Of a stretch of 54,045 nucleotides of DNA, positions 39,901 to 48,420 are shown one piece after another. The stretch's first letter is position 1. Each line of letters begins with the position of its first letter. Source of the DNA: Giesbergeria sp. (GTDB taxonomy: Bacteria; Pseudomonadota; Gammaproteobacteria; Burkholderiales; Burkholderiaceae_C); NCBI GenBank assembly GCA_030690515.1, contig JAUYGP010000569.1, positions 1 to 54,045 of the forward strand, given 5' to 3'. Position numbers and translations under genes: made by a program. A model generated the notes under the pieces. It did no database searches, had not been told where the DNA came from, and saw nothing but the letters and a program-made list of their open reading frames with translations.

Positions 39901-42405
39901 AGCCAGCACCCCCATTCTTTCAGCACCCTGGAGCCTCAGGACGTACTCAAGCTGTCCAGGGAAATGCTGGAGCATCTCCCGGTAGGCATTGCGCTGCTCG
40001 ACTCCGAGCTGCGTGTTTTGTCCATCAACCGCCTGGCCATCCAGATGCTGGAGTTCCCGCTGGAGCTGTTCTCCGGCGAGATGCCTTCACTAGAGGATTT
40101 GCTTTACTTCAATGCCTGCCGTGGCGAATACGGCCCCGGCGACCCGCACGAACAGACCCGCCAGCGCATGGAGTTGGCGTTCAAGCATGAGCCGCACCGC
40201 TTCGTGCGCCAGCGCCCTGACGGCGTTGTGCTTGAAGTCATTGGCGCCCCCCTGCCCGGCGGCGGCTTCGTCAGCATCTACACCGACATCACCGAGCGCG
40301 AGCGCAATGCCACAGCCATGCACGACCAGGCGCTGTACCTGCGCAGCGTGCTGGCGCACCTGCCGCAGGGCATCTCGGTGTTTGACGAAGAGTTGCGTCT
40401 CAAATGCTGGAACGACAAGCTGCTCGAGGTGCTCGACTTGCCCCCCGAGGGGGTCTACACCAACGTGCCGTTCGAGGACCTGATCCGCTACCCGGCCCGG
40501 CGCGGCGAGTTCGGCCCCGGTGACCCCGAGGCCTATGTGCAACAACGCCGCGAATGGGCCCTGCGTTTCGAGCCCCACCGGCTCGAACGCACCCGGCCCA
40601 CGGGCCGCACACACCTGGTCGAGGGCCGCCCCATGCAGGCCGACGGGAATACGGTGGGTTTCGTCACCAGCTACACCGACATCACCGAGAACAAGGCGCG
40701 CGAGGCCACCCTGATCGAGAAGAATGCGCTGCTGCAGACCCTGGCCGACAACCTGCCCTGCGGCGTGAGCGTCTTCGACAAGGATCTGCATCTGGTGCTG
40801 ATGAACGACGAGGCCATCCGCCTGCTGGGCTTTACCCGCGAGCTGGTCAACCAGTGCCCCCATTTTTCCGAACTGGCGCGCTTCAATGCCCAGCGCGGTG
40901 AATACGGCGCCGTGGACGTGGAGGACTTCGTGGCGGCGCTCACAGCCAAGGCGCTGCACCCCACACACCACCGCATGGAACGCGTGCGGCCCAACGGGGT
41001 CGTCATCGATCTGGTGGGGGCCCCCATACCGCACGGGGGCTTTGTCACCCTCTACTCCGACGTCACCGAGCAGCGCAACGCTGCGCGCGCCATCGAACGC
41101 CTGGCGCACCACGACACGCTTACCGGCCTGGCCAACCGCTACACGCTGGAGGCTCGCTTGGACCAACTCGTGGCCGACGCACGACGGCACAACCGCCGGC
41201 TGGCCGTACTGTTCCTGGACATGGACAACTTCAAAGGCATCAACGACAGCATGGGCCACGGCGTGGGCGACGAGTTTCTGCGCGTGACAGCACAGCGCCT
41301 GCGCAGCGCCGTGCGTGAGAACGACATCGTGGCCCGGCTCGGCGGCGATGAGTTCGTGGTGGTACTTTCTGACATGGGCGAGCCCCAGCATGCCTTGTCG
41401 GTCGCCGCCAAGTTGTTGGAGCAGCTGTCCCAACCGGTCAATCTGGCCGGGCACGATCTGAGCCCTTCCACCTCCATCGGCATTTGTTTTTACCCGCAGG
41501 ACGGACAGAACCGCGGCAGCCTGATGCAAAGCGCTGACATTGCGATGTACCAGGCCAAGCAAATGGGCAAAGGTACCTACCGCTGCTTCGATCCGGCCAT
41601 GATGGCCGTAGCCACCCAGCGTGCTGCCATGGAACGGGCGCTGAAAGAAGCGGTCGCATCCAAGCGCTTCGAGGTGCATTACCAACCCCTGGTGGACTGT
41701 CGCACCCGCACGGTCCTGGGATTCGAGGCCCTTATCCGTTGGCAACACCCCGAAGGCCATTGGATAGCGCCACTCGATTTCATCCCCCTAGCGGAGGAGC
41801 TGAGCCTGATCAACCAGCTGGGCGAACAGGTCCTACAGCTTGCCTGCAGCACCCTGGCCCAATGGCACCGCGAAGGCCTCACGCAGCTGCGGATGTCGGT
41901 CAATCTCAGCGCGGTGCAGTTGCGCAATCCGCTCCTGCCCGAGCAGATCGCCGACATGCTGCACATGAACGGCCTGTCTGGCGCTGCCTTGACGCTGGAG
42001 ATCACGGAATCCGTTGCCATGCAGGACCCCCAGGCCAGCATCGAGCGACTGGAGCAGATCCGCGCCCTGGGCGTGCGCCTGGCCATGGACGACTTCGGAA
42101 CCGGCTACTCCTCACTCGCCTATCTCAAGCGCCTTCCGCTGGACAGCCTCAAGCTCGACCGCAGCTTTGTGCAGGATCTGGAGACCAATCCCAACGATGC
42201 CGCCATCTGCACCGCCACCATCAGCCTCGCACACCACCTGGGGTTGGCTGTGGTAGCTGAAGGCGTGGAGACAGAGGGGCAGCATGCCTTCCTCGACAGC
42301 CTGGGTTGCGACATGTGCCAGGGCTACCTGTTCAGTCGCGCGCTGCCCAGCGATATGCTGGGGCAATGGCTACCCCGCATACCAGACAGCCATCCAGTGC
42401 CGTGA
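39898..42405 (+). CDS. Triple-PAS GGDEF-EAL protein (c-di-GMP turnover)
   Basis: 835 residues from TTG 39898. Three consecutive PAS-type units (about 20-140, 150-265, 275-390) each contain a like segment: ACRGEYGPGDP, ARRGEFGPGDP and AQRGEYGAVDV, followed by YTDITE or YSDVTE. The GGDEF domain has RLGGDEFVVV with REND as I-site, and the EAL domain keeps FEALIRW, MSVNLSA, LEITES, DDFGTGYSS and AEGVET, so both activities look intact. No membrane helix is seen. The repeated PAS units suggest one ancestral duplication. It is divergent from minCDE. Confidence 0.92.
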   Translation: MSQHPHSFSTLEPQDVLKLSREMLEHLPVGIALLDSELRVLSINRLAIQMLEFPLELFSGEMPSLEDLLYFNACRGEYGPGDPHEQTRQRMELAFKHEPHRFVRQRPDGVVLEVIGAPLPGGGFVSIYTDITERERNATAMHDQALYLRSVLAHLPQGISVFDEELRLKCWNDKLLEVLDLPPEGVYTNVPFEDLIRYPARRGEFGPGDPEAYVQQRREWALRFEPHRLERTRPTGRTHLVEGRPMQADGNTVGFVTSYTDITENKAREATLIEKNALLQTLADNLPCGVSVFDKDLHLVLMNDEAIRLLGFTRELVNQCPHFSELARFNAQRGEYGAVDVEDFVAALTAKALHPTHHRMERVRPNGVVIDLVGAPIPHGGFVTLYSDVTEQRNAARAIERLAHHDTLTGLANRYTLEARLDQLVADARRHNRRLAVLFLDMDNFKGINDSMGHGVGDEFLRVTAQRLRSAVRENDIVARLGGDEFVVVLSDMGEPQHALSVAAKLLEQLSQPVNLAGHDLSPSTSIGICFYPQDGQNRGSLMQSADIAMYQAKQMGKGTYRCFDPAMMAVATQRAAMERALKEAVASKRFEVHYQPLVDCRTRTVLGFEALIRWQHPEGHWIAPLDFIPLAEELSLINQLGEQVLQLACSTLAQWHREGLTQLRMSVNLSAVQLRNPLLPEQIADMLHMNGLSGAALTLEITESVAMQDPQASIERLEQIRALGVRLAMDDFGTGYSSLAYLKRLPLDSLKLDRSFVQDLETNPNDAAICTATISLAHHLGLAVVAEGVETEGQHAFLDSLGCDMCQGYLFSRALPSDMLGQWLPRIPDSHPVP

Positions 42406-42454
42406 TCGCTCTGTCGGAGACAGGCTGAATGCGCGGGTGATTCGATAATGGGCC

Positions 42455-43372
42455 ATGCCCCATTCCCGCAAGAACCACCTCGACACCCTCGCCATTTCCA
42501 TCCTTCTGGCCTGCTGCATGTTCTGGGGCTTTCAACAGGTGCTGGTGAAGGCCACGGTGGCCGAGGTGGCGCCCGTGTTCCAGGCGTTTGTGCGTTTTGC
42601 CCTGGCCACCGTGGCGGTGGCGGCCTGGTGCCTGTGGCGCGGTGTACCCCTGGGCAATGCGCGCGAGCCCGTGGGTGCCACGCGCGCCGGGCTATTGGCC
42701 GGCTCGCTGTTTGCGTGCGAGTTCGCGTGCATCTATGTGGGCCTGCAGTTCACCACCGCCTCGCGGTTGACGGTGTTTTTGTACTGCGCGCCGTTCTGGG
42801 TGGCGCTGCTGCTGCCGCGCTTCATTCCGGGCGAGGGCCTGCGCGGCTGGCAATGGCTGGGCCTGGCGGGTGCTTTTTTCGGCGTGGGCCTGGCCATGGG
42901 CGACGGCCTGCTCGGCCCCGCCAATGCCGCATTGCCCCGGGCCTGGCTGGGCGACTTGCTGGGCCTGACGGGTGGGCTGTTGTGGGCGCTGACCACGGTG
43001 GTTCTGCGCAGTACCTCGCTGGGCCATGTGGCCCCTGCCAAACAGTTGTTCTACCAGGTCGCCGTGAGTGCAGCGGTGCTGCCCCTGCTGTCCCTGTTGC
43101 TGGGTGAGCGCTGGAGTCTTGATTTCAGCACCTTCGCCACCCTGTCGCTGCTGGTGCAGGCGCTGCTGGGGGCCTTTGCCAGCTACCTGGCGTGGATGTG
43201 GATGCTGGCGCACTACCCAGCTACCAAAATTTCGGTATTTGTCTTCCTCACCCCGGTGTTTGCGTTGATGTTCGGCGCCTGGTGGCTGGGTGAACTGGTC
43301 ACACCCGGGTTGCTGGCCGCGCTGGCACTGGTGGCAACAGGCATCGTGCTGGTCAACCGGCGACCACGATAG
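42455..43372 (+). CDS. DMT-family (EamA) transporter
   Basis: 305 residues, ten helices in two EamA halves: ISILLACCMFWGFQQVLVKAT and LAWMWMLAHYPATKISVFVFLTPVFALMFG mark the two repeats. Such carriers export amino acids or other metabolites. The start ATG 42455 is preceded by a weak ribosome site. The gene is alone; the following 170 bases include a pssA fragment on the other strand. Confidence 0.9.
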   Translation: MPHSRKNHLDTLAISILLACCMFWGFQQVLVKATVAEVAPVFQAFVRFALATVAVAAWCLWRGVPLGNAREPVGATRAGLLAGSLFACEFACIYVGLQFTTASRLTVFLYCAPFWVALLLPRFIPGEGLRGWQWLGLAGAFFGVGLAMGDGLLGPANAALPRAWLGDLLGLTGGLLWALTTVVLRSTSLGHVAPAKQLFYQVAVSAAVLPLLSLLLGERWSLDFSTFATLSLLVQALLGAFASYLAWMWMLAHYPATKISVFVFLTPVFALMFGAWWLGELVTPGLLAALALVATGIVLVNRRPR

Positions 43373-43391
43373 CTTGTGCGTCGCGGTACCC

Positions 43392-43529
43392 CTACCGTTT
43401 GGGCATGCGCAAGCGGCTGATCCTCAGCGCGCCGACAGCGTGCACAGCAGCGCCAACGGGTGCAGTGTCAAGCCCGCAGGCATCACCACGCCGCCCCTGA
43501 GCAGGTCGCGCGCGGTGCCATGCCAAGCG
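43392..43529 (-). pseudogene. Frameshifted fragment of the pssA 3' end
   Basis: On the minus strand WHGTARDLLRGGVVMPAGL and TLHPLALLCTLSAR parallel the intact PssA (WQGAVRDQLWGGAMVL, TLHPLVLLFALSGS). After a one-base deletion the frame shifts and LRISRLRMPKR matches PssA LMISRLRIPKL up to an equivalent TAG stop. The fragment covers only the last ~45 residues. It lies 942 bases before the true pssA end in the same orientation, with a lectin-like gene between. Confidence 0.8.
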
Positions 43530-43549
43530 AGACCAACCCACTGCACCGC

Positions 43550-44212
43550 TCAGTCTGCGGCAAAGCAATAAAACAATCCTGCACCGCCGGTTTTGGTCAA
43601 GGCTTGCGGGCTACAGCCAACCGTATTGTGGGACGAGTTCCATGAAGCGGACCAGGCGTCGGTAGCCAGCCCGGTGCGGTCGTGGTGGCCGGTCATGGCC
43701 GAACCATCGCCACTTTTTTTCCACTCGCCGCAGGTCATCTCGGGCATGCCGGGGGCGGACGAGAAAGCGGTGCCGTCGGCGCGCGATCCGGTCAAAATAT
43801 CATGCATATTGGGAGTATCACCGCGGCCTTTGACCATCTCGCCTTTTTCAGTCAGCGCGGTCGCTTTGGTCAGGTGATTGGCGGTGTGCAGATTGTCTAC
43901 GTCCGTGGCGATCAGCGCTCCCTTTGCGTTAAACCAAGGGCCTTTGCCAATGCGATCGCGGGCGTTCACCACGGGCGTTGTGCTGGTCCAGCCGGTGCTG
44001 AGGTAGGCGCGCCAGGTGCGCTTACCAGCGCCGACAGCGGTGGCCAGTTTTTGGCAATGCGCATCGGCACCCGCAAGGCCTCCTAGATCAGCCCCATTGC
44101 CAGGCCCCGCGCTGGTAACGAAAAATCCCATGGGGCCAGTGGATGGGGTGGTAGCACAACCAGCAAGGGCGGCTGTAACGGCAAACGCAATGACGTGAAC
44201 GGATGGTTTCAT
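43550..44212 (-). CDS. Lectin-like lipoprotein (DUF1554-type)
   Basis: 220 residues from ATG 44212 with AGGAG upstream. The signal ends in a lipobox (TAALAGCATT). The mature part, FFVTSAGPGNGADLGGLAGAD and AHCQKLATAVGAGKRTWRAYLS…, then TCGEWKKSGDGSAMTGHHDRTG and the C-terminal GGAGLFYCFAAD, fits the C-type-lectin-like fold of DUF1554/endostatin-like bacterial proteins, with paired cysteines. It is a surface or periplasmic protein of unknown ligand. It is flanked by a broken and an intact pssA 3' end in the same orientation, which suggests it was inserted there. Confidence 0.75.
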   Translation of the reverse strand: MKPSVHVIAFAVTAALAGCATTPSTGPMGFFVTSAGPGNGADLGGLAGADAHCQKLATAVGAGKRTWRAYLSTGWTSTTPVVNARDRIGKGPWFNAKGALIATDVDNLHTANHLTKATALTEKGEMVKGRGDTPNMHDILTGSRADGTAFSSAPGMPEMTCGEWKKSGDGSAMTGHHDRTGLATDAWSASWNSSHNTVGCSPQALTKTGGAGLFYCFAAD

Positions 44213-44470
44213 GTGTTGTCTCCTATGGGGGTAAAGACGACTATCACGACGGCTACGGCTAGAAAATCCAACCGTAGGAAACCAGTATGGCACGGGTCGG
44301 GGACGCCGGTATGCCCCGGGCCTCGGCCGTTTGAGCCGGTGCAGAATACCGTGCCGCAAGGTGGCCTGCATCTGGGTCAGTACGGTCTCGCCGATGGCAC
44401 TGGCCGTGTGGACGGCACGGCCTGAATACCGGCATCAGCAGCGTTACACCCCATCGACCTTCAAGTCACC

Positions 44471-45094
44471 CTACAGCTTGGGAATGCGCAGGCGGCTGAT
44501 CATCAGCGAGCCTGACAGCGCAAACAGCAGCACCAGCGGGTGCAGGGTAAAGCCCCCCAAAACCATCGCGCCACCCCAGAGCTGGTCGCGCACGGCGCCC
44601 TGCCATGCAGCCAGCGCCAGCACGGCCACCAGCACGATGGACGTCGGGATGGGGGTGCCCTCAAAGTAGCGCACCTTGCCGTCATCGCCCGACAGTGTTT
44701 CAGCCGTGACGTTGTAGCGCGCCAGGCGCGACACGCCGCAGGCCACAAAGTAGGCCAGCACAATGCGGTCGTACAACCCCTGCATGCCGCAGCCATAGGC
44801 AATGATGGCGGGCGCCACGCCAAACGAGATCACATCGGCCAGCGAATCGAGCTCGCGCCCCATGGCCGAGCTTTTCTGCCGCCATCGCGCAATGCGCCCG
44901 TCGAACACATCAAAGACCAGTGCCGCCAGCACCAGGCCGCAGGCAAAGTAGATGTGCAGCACAGCATGGGTTTCCAGGTAACTCATGCTGGAGAACAGGG
45001 CTCCCACACCACAGACGGCATTGCCCAGCGTAAACCAGTCGGCCAGGTGGAACTCGCGGATCATCGAAAAACGTTTGGGACGGAACGTGGACAT
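44471..45094 (-). CDS. pssA: CDP-diacylglycerol-serine O-phosphatidyltransferase
   Basis: 207 residues from ATG 45094; ATG 45178 is an alternative. The CDP-alcohol phosphatidyltransferase motif D-G-x2-A-R-x8-G-x3-D-x3-D is seen in FDGRIARWRQKSSAMGRELDSLAD. About six helices. It makes phosphatidylserine from CDP-diacylglycerol and serine at the inner membrane. The C-terminus (SLMISRLRIPKL) is duplicated, in broken form, at 43392-43529. The upstream GNAT gene lies on the same strand. Confidence 0.93.
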   Translation of the reverse strand: MSTFRPKRFSMIREFHLADWFTLGNAVCGVGALFSSMSYLETHAVLHIYFACGLVLAALVFDVFDGRIARWRQKSSAMGRELDSLADVISFGVAPAIIAYGCGMQGLYDRIVLAYFVACGVSRLARYNVTAETLSGDDGKVRYFEGTPIPTSIVLVAVLALAAWQGAVRDQLWGGAMVLGGFTLHPLVLLFALSGSLMISRLRIPKL

Positions 45095-45177
45095 GGGCAA
45101 CTCTCGCAAGGGGGCGCGGTACAGGCGCCAGGCCAGCGCGGAGAGCAAAGGGTTGCCCTGTCCGCGCGCAAAAGCCA

Positions 45178-45858
45178 TTATGGCGATGCACCGCCGACTT
45201 GCCGTGACGAGCTGTACGGCAATCCGCGCATGCGGATGGCGCTGCGCAGCCTCTCCAGCGGCCAACCCTCACCCAGCAGCACCATACGCACCAGCAGGTC
45301 GTCCAGCACCGGCGGCTCCACATCCTGGCCCAGGTAGGTGACGGCTTTGTCGCGCAGGTCTACATAGCCCCAAGCGTGCTGCTGGGCAAGTCGACGCCAC
45401 AGAGCGTGGGCGCCCGGCGACTGGCGTGCACCAGAGACCAGGCACCAGCCTTCCTGCAGCGCCCAGCGGTACACCGCACTGGCCAGGCCACGCCGCTGGT
45501 AGGGCGTGTCGTAGCGCGAATGCGGGGCGCGCAGGTGCCGGTCCGCCCGGCGATCGAGCTCGACCAGGCGGTTGAACACGGTGTAGCCGGCCAGGCGGCG
45601 GTGCTGCAGGTCTTCCACATACACATACCACTCGCCGTCGGCCTCGCGGTAGCGCATGGCAAAGCCCGGTTGGGGCAACGGAACCGCAGGCAGGCCCCAC
45701 AGGCGGTCCCCCGGGGTGTGCAGACGTTCGTAGAACCCTTCCAGCTCTTCGGCAAGGGGTTTGGCGGGTTGCAGATCCACATCGATGCGCAACTCCATCC
45801 AACCTGTAAGCCAGGCGGGCAAACCCGGCAAAAGCAAAGGCGGCAGGGCCATCTCCAT
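45178..45858 (-). CDS. GNAT-family N-acetyltransferase
   Basis: 226 residues from ATG 45858 with GGAG nearby. Low Trp/Tyr-rich core: WYVYVEDLQHRRLAGYTVFNRL, and the acetyl-CoA loop region RYDTPYQRRGLASAVYRWAL fits GNAT motif A (Q/RxxGxA). N-acetylation substrate is not predictable. It lies 83 bases before pssA on the same strand, but no functional link is known. Confidence 0.65.
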   Translation of the reverse strand: MEMALPPLLLPGLPAWLTGWMELRIDVDLQPAKPLAEELEGFYERLHTPGDRLWGLPAVPLPQPGFAMRYREADGEWYVYVEDLQHRRLAGYTVFNRLVELDRRADRHLRAPHSRYDTPYQRRGLASAVYRWALQEGWCLVSGARQSPGAHALWRRLAQQHAWGYVDLRDKAVTYLGQDVEPPVLDDLLVRMVLLGEGWPLERLRSAIRMRGLPYSSSRQVGGASP

Positions 45859-46248
45859 GACAGTCTCCAGACAAGCAGGGCCCACGGCCGGGGCCGCAAG
45901 GCGCAGGACTCCACCGACCTGAGAAGCTCATTGGCGGGGCCGGTGGGCACGGGGCTGTGTGGTGTTGCACGCGGCGGACGCGGTTGCGCGGGCCGGGGCT
46001 GGAGATTGCGTCGACCTGCCACACCCAGGTCGACGCTGTATTAGCTGCGGGCGCTAGGGCCACCGTGGCGGACGATGGCGTGGTGCGGATGCGGACACCG
46101 CCCCGCAGACGCCCGGTGGGGGCGGCCGTGGCGCAGGGAGCGGGTATGCAGATCTGTCATGGCGTAATTGCCAGCGAACATGGGGTGTTCGCCTGGCAGC
46201 GGACCGTATGTTAGCCACCGCGCGATACCGCACCTGGAGGGTGCGGTA
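45859..46248. other. 390-base gap with two perfect hairpins
   Basis: No supported gene lies between the GNAT protein and acetoacetyl-CoA synthetase. A 39-codon frame at 46159-46040 (minus; MTDLHTRSLRHGRPHRASAG…) has no ribosome site. Two perfect 11-bp inverted repeats stand at 46008-46036 and 46224-46250. Confidence 0.5.
46008..46036. other. Perfect 11-bp inverted repeat
   Basis: GCGTCGACCTG-CCACACC-CAGGTCGACGC has 11-bp arms and a 7-base loop. There is no T-run on either side, so it is not a standard terminator. It could be a recognition site or an RNA hairpin. Confidence 0.45.
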
Positions 46249-46250
46249 TC
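46224..46250 (-). other. Perfect 11-bp hairpin at the end of the AACS gene
   Basis: GATACCGCACC-TGGAG-GGTGCGGTATC overlaps the stop codon (46249-46251) of acetoacetyl-CoA synthetase. No T-run follows on the minus strand, so it may be a stabilising hairpin or a Rho-dependent end rather than an intrinsic terminator. Confidence 0.45.
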
Positions 46251-48330
46251 AGGCAGCGCTCTGCGCAGCCTCCCGTTCACGCGCAAACGCCTGGTACCAG
46301 TCCAGGCAACCGGGGTTGGCCATGGCGTCCTTGTTGACCACTTTTTCGATGGGTTGGCCCAGCAGCAACTTCTTGATGGGTAGCTCCTGCTTCTTTCCGC
46401 TCAGGGTGCGGGGTACCTCGGCCACGGCAAAGATGTCATCGGGCACAAAGCGCGGGCTGAGTGCCGTGCGGATGGCGCCGTTGATGCGCGCGCGCAGCGC
46501 ATCGTCCAGCGCCAAGCCGGGGCGCAGCACCACGAACAGGGGCATGTAGCTCTCGCGGCCCAGGTATTCGAGATCGACCACCAGGCTGTCGAGCACTTCG
46601 GGCAGGGCCTCGACGGCGCTGTAGAGCTCGCTGGTGCCCATGCGCAGGCCGTGGCGGTTGATGGTGGCGTCCGAGCGACCGAAGATGACGCAGCCTCCAT
46701 CCTCCTGCGCGCCAATCTGGATCCAGTCGCCATGGCGCCACACAGCCCCCATCGCCGCCGGGCCGTCGCCCCCACCGGGCTTGCGGCCATGGCCTGCCGG
46801 GTACATGTCGAAGTAACTGGAAAGGTAGCGCTCGCCTTGGGGGTCATTCCACAAATAGAGCGGCATGGACGGGATGGGCTGCGCGCACACCAGTTCGCCC
46901 ACGGCATCGAGCACGGGGCGGCCCTGCGCATCCCAGGCCTCGACGGCAGCGCCCAGCATGCGGCACTGCATCTTGCCGGGGGTTTGCGGAAGTTCGCGGT
47001 TGCCGCCGATGAAGGCACCGGCAAAGTCTGTACCACCCGAGATGTTGCACCACCAGATACCGTCAGCGCGGCCCGCGATGGCGCCGGCGTGCGCCATGAA
47101 GCGCGTACCCCACTGCTGCACTTCGGCCGACAGCGGCGAACCCGTGGAGCCCAGCACGCGAACATGGGAGAGATCGCCACAGTCCTGCGGGGCAATGCCT
47201 GCCTTCATGCAGGCGGCATAAAAGGCCGCCCCGGCGCCGAAGAAGGTCACACCGGTTTCGGACGCAAAACGCCAGAGCGAGGCCCAGTCCGGGCGTTCTT
47301 TGCTGCCTCCGGGGTTGCCATCAAAAATGACGCAGGTGGTCCCGGCCAACAGGCCTCCCACCTGGGCGTTCCACATCACCCAGCCAGTGGAGCTGTACCA
47401 GTGGTAGCGCTCTCCCAGGCTGTTGGGCGCATAGCTGCAACCCAGGTCGTTGTGCAAGGCGCCCAGTTGCATTTGCACCAGCACCATGCCACCGTGCCCA
47501 TGCACGATGGGCTTGGGCAGGCCGGTGGTGCCGCTGGAATAAACGATCCACAGCGGATGGTCAAACGGCAGCCACAGGGGCTCGAAGGCCGCAACTTTAG
47601 GGTCAAAATTGCCTGTAGCGCTTATCCAGTCTGCGCAACCAGCTACTGAAACTGTAGCATCCAGATTCCCCAGCAGCAGCGTGTGCCGCAGACTGGGCAG
47701 GGCCGCACGCAGCTCGTCCAGCACGGGCAGGCGGTCGTGGTCGCGGCCGCCATAGGTCACGCCATCGACGGCAATCAACACCGTGGGCTCAATCTGGCGG
47801 AAACGGTCGAGCACGGCGTGCGTGCCCATATCGGGCGCGCAGATGCTCCACACACCGCCGATACTGACCGTGGCCAGAAAAGCCACCATAGCCTCGGGCA
47901 CGTTGGGCAGGTAGGCGGCCACGCGGTCGCCCGGCTGAACGCCCTGGGCCTGCAAGTGCAACGCCAGCGATGCGACCTGGCGGCGCAGTTCAGGCCAGGT
48001 CATCTCACGATGCTGGCGCTTCTCGTTGCTGCTGACGATGGCGGGCACACCCGCGGCGTGCGCCGCATCCACATGGCGCAGCACCTGGCGCGCATAGTTG
48101 ACTTGGGCACCCGGAAACCACTGCGCACCGGGCATGGTGTTGCGCGCCAGCACAGCACTGTGCGGCGTGGGCGACTGGATGTCGAAGTAGTCCCACACGC
48201 TTTGCCAGAAGGCATCAAGGTCGGTGATGGACCAGCGCCAGAAGGCGTCGTAGTCGTCAAAGGACAGGCCACGATGCTCGCGCAGCCAGTTCTGAAAAAT
48301 GCGAATTTGAGGAAGATAGGGCACTTGCAT
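46249..48330 (-). CDS. aacS: Acetoacetate-CoA ligase (acetoacetyl-CoA synthetase)
   Basis: 693 residues from ATG 48330. The AMP-forming motif IVYSSGTTGLPKPIVHGHGG, the N-terminal AACS signature (LSFDDYDAFWRWSI, GAQWFPGAQVNYARQVL) and WSICAPDMG are typical; SIGGVWS and the late GRSDATINRHGLRMGTSE are also intact. It activates acetoacetate with ATP and CoA, which fits the fumarylacetoacetase in the divergent operon. A 53-bp repeat is read through in frame at 47609-47661, encoding DATVSVAGCADWISATGN with AT-ending codons unlike the rest. Confidence 0.93.
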   Translation of the reverse strand: MQVPYLPQIRIFQNWLREHRGLSFDDYDAFWRWSITDLDAFWQSVWDYFDIQSPTPHSAVLARNTMPGAQWFPGAQVNYARQVLRHVDAAHAAGVPAIVSSNEKRQHREMTWPELRRQVASLALHLQAQGVQPGDRVAAYLPNVPEAMVAFLATVSIGGVWSICAPDMGTHAVLDRFRQIEPTVLIAVDGVTYGGRDHDRLPVLDELRAALPSLRHTLLLGNLDATVSVAGCADWISATGNFDPKVAAFEPLWLPFDHPLWIVYSSGTTGLPKPIVHGHGGMVLVQMQLGALHNDLGCSYAPNSLGERYHWYSSTGWVMWNAQVGGLLAGTTCVIFDGNPGGSKERPDWASLWRFASETGVTFFGAGAAFYAACMKAGIAPQDCGDLSHVRVLGSTGSPLSAEVQQWGTRFMAHAGAIAGRADGIWWCNISGGTDFAGAFIGGNRELPQTPGKMQCRMLGAAVEAWDAQGRPVLDAVGELVCAQPIPSMPLYLWNDPQGERYLSSYFDMYPAGHGRKPGGGDGPAAMGAVWRHGDWIQIGAQEDGGCVIFGRSDATINRHGLRMGTSELYSAVEALPEVLDSLVVDLEYLGRESYMPLFVVLRPGLALDDALRARINGAIRTALSPRFVPDDIFAVAEVPRTLSGKKQELPIKKLLLGQPIEKVVNKDAMANPGCLDWYQAFAREREAAQSAA
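47609..47661 (-). repeat. 53-bp repeat read in frame inside AACS
   Basis: Shows gap-free alignment with the copies at 23360-23412 and 26401-26453. In the AACS reading frame it spells DATVSVAGCADWISATGN, using ACA, GTT, TCA, GTA and ATA codons that are rare in this region. The frame stays open through the element, and conserved AACS sequence continues on both sides. Confidence 0.65.
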
Positions 48331-48372
48331 ACCCTGGGCAGGGTAGCGTGTGCGCGCCCCGGACGACACAGG

Positions 48373-48392
48373 GTTTGTACGGTTGTACAAAC
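48373..48392. promoter_or_regulatory. Palindromic operator between AACS and TetR
   Basis: GTTTGTAC-GGTT-GTACAAAC has perfect 8-bp arms around a 4-base spacer. It sits 28 bases before the TetR start and about 40 bases before the AACS start. The size and position suit a TetR-dimer site controlling both units. Confidence 0.75.
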
Positions 48393-48420
48393 AATTTAGA
48401 CAATCGTCCAATCAAGCACC

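Noticed and set aside
40090..41760. 556-codon minus-strand frame over the GGDEF-EAL gene
   Set aside because: Antisense shadow; no start signals and no recognisable protein features.
44195..44425. 76-codon plus-strand frame between the lectin gene and pssA
   Set aside because: Starts inside the lectin gene on the other strand; the last part (GGLHLGQYGLADGTGRVDGTA) looks protein-like, but no start or homologue is evident.
46040..46159. 39-codon His-rich minus-strand frame before AACS
   Set aside because: No ribosome site and low complexity; could be chance in GC-rich DNA.
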